Below, piece by piece: positions 56,979 through 64,000 of a stretch of 64,000 nt of DNA (position 1 is the stretch's first letter; every line of letters starts with the position of its first letter). The stretch comes from Typha latifolia (lineage: Eukaryota; Streptophyta; Magnoliopsida; Poales; Typhaceae). The position numbers and the translations under genes were made by a program. The DNA is taken from positions 7,863,501 through 7,927,500 of the forward strand of contig CM034102.1 of assembly GCA_019914945.1 (NCBI GenBank), in the 5' to 3' direction. The notes under the pieces are model-generated. The model saw only the letters and a list, made by a program, of their open reading frames with translations. It did not search any database and was not told the DNA's origin.

Positions 56979-57730
56979 AACGATTGGAGCTTCAAGAAGG
57001 ACCAGCGGTGGGACCTCATCGAACCGATACCCCACAGGTCCAGCTGCATCATACGAGTGTCAATGATCCCCTCTTACCTATGCCTACACATTATCCCCAA
57101 CCTTTGTTACAAAACCCAAAACTGGCGGCGGTGGAACCCGAGAGGCGTGCGGCACCGGTTGCGCTTCGTCGATGAGGAGGATTAGCACTTTAAGGATGAG
57201 GTTGATCCTTTTGGAGATGGTGATGGACGTGCTCGAGGATTTAGAGAAGGTGATCAACATGCACAAAGGTTTAGACCTGAACTAAGGATCTTTCGCGAAC
57301 CTGACAACGCTATTCGGGGGAGAACCATACCCTTAGACTTTCTAAAATTCCAAGGCGGTGATCCAATGGATTGGGTGTTTCAAGTTGAACAATATTTTGA
57401 TTGTCAAGGTACAGCGGAAGATGCAAAGGTCTAGATGGCAAGCTTTCACCTCCAAGGAACGGCACATGAAGATTTTGCTGCCACATTAAGCAAGATAGTT
57501 CAGAGGACGACCGTATTGGAGTACCAAGCTGAGTTTGAAAGAGTTAGTAGTCGTTATGAGCCACCTTGGCCCGAACAGACATTGACGAGCACATTTATTT
57601 CAAGGCTACGGGATTAGATACAAGTGAATGTTTGTGCTCTTTATCCTACTACTCTTGACGAAGCCTTTGAGAAGGCCATGAGGATGGAACAAAAGCATAA
57701 GGCTCTAAAGATGGCAGCAAAAACTAATTG
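56979..57730 (+). pseudogene. Element E gag fragment
   Basis: Capsid block WVFQVEQYFDCQG at about 57375, then an internal loss of about 100 bp (FHLQGTA joins HEDFAATL), and TFISRLRD near 57597. It fuses to RT at 57723-57731 in a shared AAAxxAATTG, so knuckle, protease and the N-terminal RT are gone. Confidence 0.8.
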
Positions 57731-58004
57731 AAGATCAAGAAGTCCAAGTTCCTTTGGGGAGTACCAAAAGTGGAGTATTTAGGCCACATCATTTCAGTAG
57801 ATGGTGTAGCGGCGGATCCTTAAAAGGATGCATGCAAGATCGCTTGGCCTATTCCTACTACTACCACCGGGTGATCGAATATTATCGTTGATTCATCGTC
57901 GGATATGGCAAGTTCGCTGCTCCTCTCACTTCTTTATTGAAGAAGGACTCTTTTAGATGGACAGATAAAGCCACTACAACCTTTGAAAAATTAAAAACAG
58001 CAAT
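57731..58004 (+). pseudogene. Element E reverse transcriptase C-terminal fragment
   Basis: Reads KIKKSKFLWGVPKVEYLGHI, then SVDGVAADP, and LLKKDSFRWTDKATTTFE, the thumb and connection region leading to RNase H. The catalytic FFDD segment is deleted. Interrupted at 58005 by a Co1 solo LTR. Confidence 0.8.
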
Positions 58005-59044
58005 TATTAGGTTTTCAATTGTTAGCAATTGTGTAGAAAATATTCTAAGTATATGAGCGTTATACAAGTCTAGAAAATCTCTGGTTTGAAGAATTGCAAG
58101 ATTACTAGAGAAAAGCTTTTGAGTTCACATCGCGTTCACACCACGTTCACAAACGTGATCGAACGCGGGTAATTGCGTTCATAAAGACCGAGAGCTGCGT
58201 TCACAAACGCGTTCGAACGCGGGTACTTGCGTTCACATAGACCAAGAGCTGCGTTCACAAATGCGTTCGAACACGGGTACATGTGTTCACACAGACCGAG
58301 AGCTTCGTTCACAAATGCATTTGAACGCGGGTACATGCATTCACACAAACCGAGAGCAGCGTTAACAAACGCATTCGAACGCAACTTGAAAAGTTCAAGC
58401 TGTCGCGTTCGAATGCACTTGGACCCGTTCGAACGCACCTGAGATCAAGTTAGTCTATTCGAACGCACCCGGGCTGCGTTCGAACACACCAACGAAGTTT
58501 GATATTCTTGGACTTTCGTGAGTTCAGATAAGACTTGGATTTGGCTCTATCTTGGAGATCATATATAAGGATTGTGATGCCCTAACTCTAGGGTGGTTGA
58601 AGAAGCAATATTGAAGGAGACTTCTTCAGGCTACATCCGTTCTTCAACTAATAAGGTCCTACTCTTCTAAAAAGCTTAATCCTTCGTCTTAAGGGCTATC
58701 TAGCCAAAAGATCAATCTCGAGGGTTACTAAGGTTGGACATCAATCATACGAAGCAATGAATCGTGGGTTCTAGCGTGCAAGACTGAGAGGAACAAAGTC
58801 ATTTGGATCGACGGATTGTTTTGTGAGTCAGTCTTCTAATTGCTACTATCCTAGCGATTAGTTTTGATCCGAGTTTGGATCCGAGTTTGGATCCGTGATT
58901 TTTTCCCGTTTAGATTTTTCCACGTTAAAATCTTGGCGTTCATCTCTACTTTTGTTTTTTATATTTCTTCGAACTTTTAGTTAAGCGAACGAGTGATATC
59001 ATTGCCTAGTATTTAGATACATACTTGTGTCTAGGGGTTCTTTA
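58005..59044 (+). mobile_element. Co1 solo LTR in element E (sense), TSD GCAAT
   Basis: Starts TATTAGGTTTTC (TGTTAGG with G-to-A), ends GGGGTTCTTTA, 1,040 bp. Flanked by GCAAT at 58000-58004 and 59045-59049. The array spans about 58130-58490 with units of 54 bp. Removing it restores the RT-to-RNase H reading of element E. Confidence 0.88.
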
Positions 59045-59128
59045 GCAATGACGATGGCACTCGGTTTAGCGCTACCAGACTTCACCAAAGAGTTCATTGT
59101 GGAATGTGATGATTCGGGTGTTGGCATA
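59045..59128 (+). pseudogene. Element E RNase H start between two solo LTRs
   Basis: About 84 bp reading AMTMALGLALPDFTKEFIVE and CDDSGVG, the first strand of RNase H with its catalytic Asp, isolated between two Co1 solo LTRs of opposite orientation. Confidence 0.85.
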
Positions 59129-60102
59129 TGAAATAACCCCTAGACACACGTATGTATCTAAACATTAGGCAAAGATATTTTTCGTTTGCTTAAGTAAACA
59201 TTAGACGAAATATTAAAAAAGAAAGCAGAGATGTACGCCATGATTTTAACGTGGAAAAACCCAAACGGTAAAAAACCACTGATCCAAACTCGGATCAAAA
59301 CCAATCACTAGAATAGTAGCAGTTACAAGACTGACTCACAAAACAACCCGTCGATCCAAACGACTTTGTTCCTCTCAGTCTTGCTCGCTAGAACCCACGA
59401 TTCACTGCTTCTCGTGATTGAAGTCCAATCTCAGTAACCCTTGAGATTGATCTTTCGTCTCTATAGCCCTTAAGACCAAAGATTAAGATTTGTAGATAAG
59501 AAGAGCCTTGTAAGTTGAACAACCAATGTAGCCTCCAAAAAGTCTCCTTGAATAATCTTCTTCAACCCATCAAGTTAGGGCAACACTATCCTTATATATC
59601 ATCTCCAAGATAGAGCCAAATCCAAGTTATATTCGTACTCATGAAAATCCAATAAATTGCAAACTTCATAGGTGCGTTCGAACGCGGCCCGTGTGCGTTC
59701 GAACGGCCTGACTTGATCTCAGGTGCGTTCGAACGGGCCCAAGTGCGTTCGAACGCAATAGCTTGAATTCTTCAGGTTGCGTTCGAACGCGTTTGTGAAC
59801 GCTGCTCTCGGTCTGTGTGAACGCAGTGCCCGCGTTCGAACGCGTTTGTGAACGCGGCTCTCGGTCTGTATGAACGCAGTGCCCACGTTGGAACGCGTTT
59901 GTGAACGCGGCTCTCTGTCTGTGTGAACGCAGATTTCGCGTTCGAACGCGTTTGTGAACGCGGTGTGAACGCGACGGCTTTTCTCCAATGATCTTGCAAT
60001 TCTTCACACCAAAGATATTCTAGACTTGAGTAAAGCTCATATACATGTAAAAATACACTTAGAATATTTTGAACACAATTGCCAACAATTAAAAACCTAA
60101 CA
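59129..60102 (-). mobile_element. Co1 solo LTR in element E (antisense), TSD GCATA
   Basis: Starts TGAAATAACCCCTAG, ends AAAAACCTAACA, 974 bp. Flanked by GCATA at 59124-59128 and 60103-60107. The array at 59672-59975 has seven exact TTCGAA cores and one TTGGAA variant. It sits inside the RNase H coding sequence. Confidence 0.93.
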
Positions 60103-60853
60103 GCATAGGAGCTATATTAATGCAAGGAGGACGTTCCATTGCCTTTCGTAGCAAGGCTTTATCACAAAAATCGAAGCAATTATCGACTTACGAGAGAGAG
60201 ATGTTAGTAATTCTACATGCGATGACAAAGCAAAGGCCTTATTTGATTGGTTGACAATTCATTATCCGAATCGATCAAAGGAGCCTTCCATACTTTATGG
60301 GACAGCATATACACACTCCGGCACAGCAATGTTGGGTCACCAAATTACTAGGGTATGATTATGAAATCCAATACAAGAAGGGAACAGAAAATAGAGCGAC
60401 GGATGCACTATCGCGCCAACCCGATATCACCGAGCTTGTAGCCTATTCTTCTCCTACCTTTCCCTTACTTGACGAGCTGAGGTATGCATGTACATCTGAC
60501 CCAGATATATTGAGATTGTTGCAGGAAGTGATGGATCATCCGGAGCGACATCTAGAGTTGGAGAATCGAGGCAATTTGCTGCTGGACCGCGGATGCATTC
60601 GGGTGCCCGCAAATGATAGATTGTGGCAAAAATTGTTAGAGCACTTCCACCAAACTCTAGAGGTTGGTCATGAGGGTGTCTTGAGGACTTATAGGAGGAT
60701 ATCTCAGAGTTGTACGTGGCCAGGATTGAGGCAGGATGTGAGGAGTTTTGTCTGTGCTTGCAAAGTCTGTCAAAGAGCTAAGGCAACCACATTAAAACCG
60801 GCCGATTACTACAGCCTTTACCTATACCGGATCGTATTTGGAAAGACATTTCC
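60103..60853 (+). pseudogene. Element E RNase H end and integrase zinc-binding domain
   Basis: Continues IGAILMQGGRSIAF, YEREMLVILHAMTK, WVTKLLGYDYEIQYKKGTEN and DALSRQPD (about 60405), then integrase HFHQTLEVGHEGVL and CACKVCQRAKATT (about 60740-60790), giving the His-His-Cys-Cys zinc site. An intact frame begins at 60297 and runs into the next LTR at 60854. Confidence 0.88.
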
Positions 60854-61763
60854 TGATATGATTCGAACTTCGTCGATGTCGTCTCGAGCATGGATTCACG
60901 TTAGAGTGTCTTTATTTCTTGTTTTAATGTTTAATTTCTAAGAAAATAAGTTTTCTATAAGTCGCGTTCGAACGCGGGTGGCCTGAGTTCGAATGCGGTT
61001 GTGAACAGGTTGTGAGAGTGTGCATTATGTGTTCGAACGCCCCATTTGAGCGCACTATGAATGCCTACATCGCGTTCGCAAATCTAGAGAAGTGGGAAAT
61101 AGGTGCATTCGATCGCGCGTTCGCAAATTTAGAAAAGAGCGAACTCGGTGTGTTCGAACGCGGTCAGCGAAATTGGATTGTTTAGGGATAATTTTGAGTT
61201 ATTTGGTTAGCTTCTAAAAGGGATGTGGATGGCAACCAAAAGATAATTATTGAAGAATTGAGTTTTGCCTTGCCTCATTCGTCTTCTTCGCTCTCGTTCT
61301 CTTAATCCCCGGTGACGCCGCTTCAAACCTCCCTCGACCGGCCAATCACCCTAGACCCTTAGGGCCGGCCCTCTCCTTCCCCTTCTTCCAATCTATCAAA
61401 CACTTTCCCTAACCCTACCATCAACCATAACCTTTCCATCACCACTTTTCACCAGTGTCATCCCACAAACGTCGATCCACCTCCAACCAGCATCATCCTA
61501 AGATCTCGTGCCTCCATCCATGGATCCTAAATAGACCATTTTGATGTTCATCCACTAATCAGACAATATCTCGAGATCCCTAGATTTGATTCCCCTAGAA
61601 CTTAATTTGTTAGAAAGCTCTTTTCTGGGACTACAATATATCCATTTCATGTTGATCCGATGGTGGCATCTTTCAAGATCTTATTTCAAAGTTCCATGCC
61701 AAATCCAGTCCAGATCAAAGAATTGGAAGAGATCGAACCTTAGCCTAAGGGGATATCGTATCA
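60854..61763 (+). mobile_element. Gy1 solo LTR in element E, TSD TTTCC/TTTCT
   Basis: Starts TGATATGATTCGAAC and ends GGATATCGTATCA, 910 bp, with a decayed array (about 60962-61175). Target duplication TTTCC (60849-60853) and TTTCT (61764-61768) differ at one base. Unlike the Gy1 LTRs at 22721, 24358 and 36788 it has no embedded PBS copy near its end. It interrupts integrase between the zinc domain and the core. Confidence 0.88.
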
Positions 61764-62815
61764 TTTCTATGGACTTTATAGAGGGTCTTCTACTGATACG
61801 TGGTTATTCCATTATCTTTGTGGTGTTTGACAGATTAAGCAAGTATGCGCACTTTTTGGCATTATCACATTCGTTTTCAGTCAAGTCGGTGGCTGAAATT
61901 TTTGTTAGAGATGTTGCTCGGTTACATGGTATGTCACACACAATTGTCTCAGATCGTGATCGTGTATTTATGAGCGACTTTTGGACTGAGTTTTTCAGAT
62001 TGTAGGAGACTCAATTGAATTTTAGTTTGGCCTACCATCCATAGATGGATGGTCAAACCGAGGTGGTTAATCGAGGCATTGAGCAGTATTTGAGGTGCTT
62101 TGTTCGAAAGATGCCGAGACAATAGTTGGAGTTCTTACCGTGGGCGGAGTGGTCTTATAACACCGCCTACCATAGCAGTATTAGCATGACTCTATTTGAG
62201 GTGGTGTATGGATGCAGGTCTCCGACGTTATGTGTGCTTATGATCCAGTGGCATCTGCAGATTGGACGAAGGTGGACGTAGCTTTGATGGATAGAGATGC
62301 CACATTGAGGAGGTTGTGCGCATATCTTAAACTTGCTCAAAACTGCATGAAGCAAGTTTATGATCGTAACCATAGTGAGCTAGAGTTCGACATCGGCAGT
62401 TGGGTGTCTGTGAGGGTGCAACCGTATCGACAGTTGACATTGTGTCTGATGCATAACCAAAAGTTAGCGCATCGCTACTTTGGTCCATTTCGGGTGTTGG
62501 AGCGTATTGGTCTGGTTACATATCATTTGGACTGGCCAGAGGGCTCGAGGGTGCATCTTGTCTTCTATGTTTCATTGTTGAGAGAGCACATTGGAGATCA
62601 TTAGATCGTTCGATTAGTTCTACCGAATCAATTGGAGGAGATAGAGATTGTAGAGCCAGTTCGTGTACTTGCTAGACGCCGTCGATGACATGGTACCAGA
62701 TTGGAGATGGAGATTTTAGTTCAGTGGCTTGGCAAGCCATCCGATGAGGCGACATGGGAGTTGGAGACTGACATTTTGGAACGTTTCCTTGACTTTTCAC
62801 CTTCAAGGCAAGGTG
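61764..62815 (+). pseudogene. Element E integrase core and chromodomain-like tail
   Basis: Core: ISMDFIEG (first Asp), VSDRDRVFMSDFW (second Asp), [15 protein letters not shown] (Glu). Then LEFLPWAEWSYNTAYHSS, the helix LKLAQNCMKQVYDRNH, FGPFRVLERIG and the tail EILVQWLGKPSDEATWELET. A few stops (62005, 62041, 62125, 62602, 62687) and a frameshift near 62215 break it. It ends before a purine-rich tract (GGCAAGGTGGGGAGT) next to the 3' LTR. Confidence 0.88.
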
Positions 62816-62821
62816 GGGAGT

Positions 62822-63575
62822 TGATACACTTAGTTATGATCTTTTCTTATCGCATTAGTTATTTATTTTTATTAAAATAAAATTCATTTAGGTCGCATTC
62901 GAATGCAAGAGGGGTCGTGTTCGAACGCCCTTGCGAATCCCTCCATCAGGTTCGCAAATACAGAGAACGCATATTGTGCGTTTGAATGCAATCGGGAGCG
63001 TTCGAATGCCTGCATCGTGTTCGCACATACAGAGAACGTCTTTTGGTGTGTTCAAACGTGATCGGGCGCATTCGAATGCGATCGGCGGGAATCCTCTAGA
63101 ATTAGGGTTACTTATTATTTTAGGACTTGTTGGTTTGCCTCTATAAATATATGGATGGCAGCCCTCTTCACCATCCTTCCACCTCTACCGTTGGCAAGGT
63201 TTCTCCTAACTTCTAACCTCCCTCGTCTGTCAAGCCACTCTTCCTAACTTCATTCCCTTCGTCTGCATCCCTTAATCGCATCCATCATCCACCTTCATCT
63301 CCATACCCCATCCATAGCCCTAACATCCACTCCACCCGTCACCACCACCATCACCCACATTATTTCGTATTTTTGTCCCAGTTGCAATTCCAATCTTCGA
63401 AGGGTATAAATACGAATGTTGTAGATAAAGAATTAAAAATCTAATCCACTTAGTTTTGTAATTTTATAGCTATCCGAGAATATTTGAAAAATATTTTTCG
63501 TACAGTTGCGCGGACTGATTCCTGTACTACATCCAGATCTTGAAGTAATCGTTGCATAGACTATCTTTGATACAA
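62822..63575 (+). mobile_element. 3' LTR of element E
   Basis: Starts TGATACACTTAGTTATGATC. Array about 62892-63085, box CTATAAATATATGG near 63140, then a leader shortened relative to 11600-11650 (GGCAGCC joins CTCTTCACC). Ends near CTTTGATACAA at 63575. Confidence 0.8.
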
Positions 63576-63580
63576 TCTGA

Positions 63581-63690
63581 ATCAATAGAAACTTTGAATA
63601 CAGAAGTTGTACATCAGGACGTTTTCGATCTTCTCCAAGTTGTTTCGTAATATTTGGTCATCTGTGGAATATCCTTTGTATATTCTCTCA
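63581..63690 (+). mobile_element. LTR-like debris related to the Gy2 LTR 3' region
   Basis: TACAGAAGTTGTACATCAGG and TTGTTTCGTAATATTTGGTC resemble, in reverse complement, the left part of the antisense LTR at 33198-33340. Too short and diverged for a firm boundary. Confidence 0.4.
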
Positions 63691-64000
63691 AAACTGTACA
63701 TAGCTGAATTTGTTAACTAATAAATTCTAACCTAATAAGACTGTAATTAAACCAAATAAGTAGATAAGATAAATAGAATCAATCCATTGAGCTCAATCTC
63801 CCTTTGATGTAGTTCGATCTAACCCGATTCGCATCAATTATGACACTATTGACATAGTTACTGTGTGGATTCTGACACATTGAGCTATGACAATATTATG
63901 CGCTTATGTGTATTAGAAGTAAATGAAAGTTTATTATAAAAATTTTATTGTATACATTTACCTTGATATATTGATAATTATGGACATTCATTCTATTTGT
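63691..64000. other. Unassigned AT-rich DNA at the window end
   Basis: No open frame or repeat recognised. Confidence 0.5.

Larger units (their letters stand above)
56525..63575 (+). mobile_element. Gy2 gypsy element E with three nested solo LTRs
   Basis: Starts TGATACACTTAGTTAGGATC and ends at 63575 before TCTGA (63576-63580), matching TCTGA at 56520-56524. It contains a truncated 5' LTR, gag, an RT/RNase H remnant, integrase and 3' LTR, interrupted by Co1 solo LTRs at 58005-59044 and 59129-60102 and a Gy1 solo LTR at 60854-61763. The LTR end reads GATACAA rather than ...CA, so the right boundary is slightly uncertain. Confidence 0.75.

Noticed and set aside
58227..58442. Open frames with a repeated Arg-rich 18-residue peptide (RPRAAFTNAFE) in the copia arrays, also at 59719-59988 and 8421-8633
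   Set aside because: The frames come from the 53-54 bp DNA repeat, are open on both strands and in several frames, and lie upstream of the TATA box. I see no reason to call them genes.

Overview
This window is nuclear DNA of a flowering plant. The evidence is Ty1/copia and Ty3/gypsy LTR retrotransposons of plant lineages, all primed from initiator tRNA-Met (PBS TGGTATCAGAGC), a plant F-box gene with a 5'-UTR intron, and AT-rich unique DNA. I cannot name the species. About 85-90% of the window is retrotransposon sequence, nested, truncated and inverted. The only convincing host gene is the F-box gene at 5491-6576.

Element families, with names used only here. Gy1: Reina-like chromovirus, LTR about 0.94 kb, TGATACGAT...ATCGTATCA. 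Gy2: related, LTR 0.75-0.85 kb, starting TGATACACTTAG. Gy3 and Gy4: diverged relatives starting TGTTATGATTC and TGTTGTGGC. Co1: a SIRE/Maximus-like copia, LTR 0.94-1.04 kb, TGTTAG...TTTTCA, with two zinc knuckles in the gag-pol and a third ORF downstream of pol. Tk: a long Tekay-like LTR, TGTAACAACCC...GGGTGTTTCA, with no coding part visible here.

Layout. 1-2055: Gy1 relic (minus) without integrase. 2056-7800: AT-rich host DNA with a MITE-like element (4771-5196) and the F-box gene. About 7800-8285: old copia relic, followed by a Co1 solo LTR (8286-9224, TSD AACTA). 9230-17850: Gy3 relic (minus) split by a structurally complete Gy2 element (11275-17625, TSD GATAG). 17850-19550: Gy3-like LTR plus gag, cut by a Tk LTR (19551-22720). 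22721-25297: two Gy1 LTRs in inverted orientation around an integrase fragment. 25421-33042: Co1 fragments, including a 7-kb minus-strand element. 33059-38592: gypsy fragments, a head-to-head pair of Gy2 LTRs, an LTR without the palindrome array, and a Gy1 solo LTR (TSD CACTT). 38593-40997: Gy2 LTR-gag-LTR derivative. 40998-49426: the most complete Co1 (plus). 49427-51366: Tk LTR 3' part. 51367-56394: Co1 (minus). 56525-63575: Gy2 element (TSD TCTGA) carrying three solo LTRs. After that come LTR-like debris and unassigned DNA.

The most unusual signal is an array of the perfect 12-bp palindrome GCGTTCGAACGC and its half-sites. It occurs in the LTRs of both superfamilies (Gy1, Gy2, Co1; weakly Gy3). 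In the three LTRs measured it ends about 40-75 bp upstream of a TATA box. It appears again inside Co1, upstream of the third ORF, next to a TATA-like sequence and a possible 5'-UTR intron. It therefore looks like a promoter or enhancer module shared between unrelated retrotransposons. That function is inferred; the array, its position and its sharing are read directly from the sequence. All retrotransposon coding regions here carry stops or frameshifts, so none looks autonomous.
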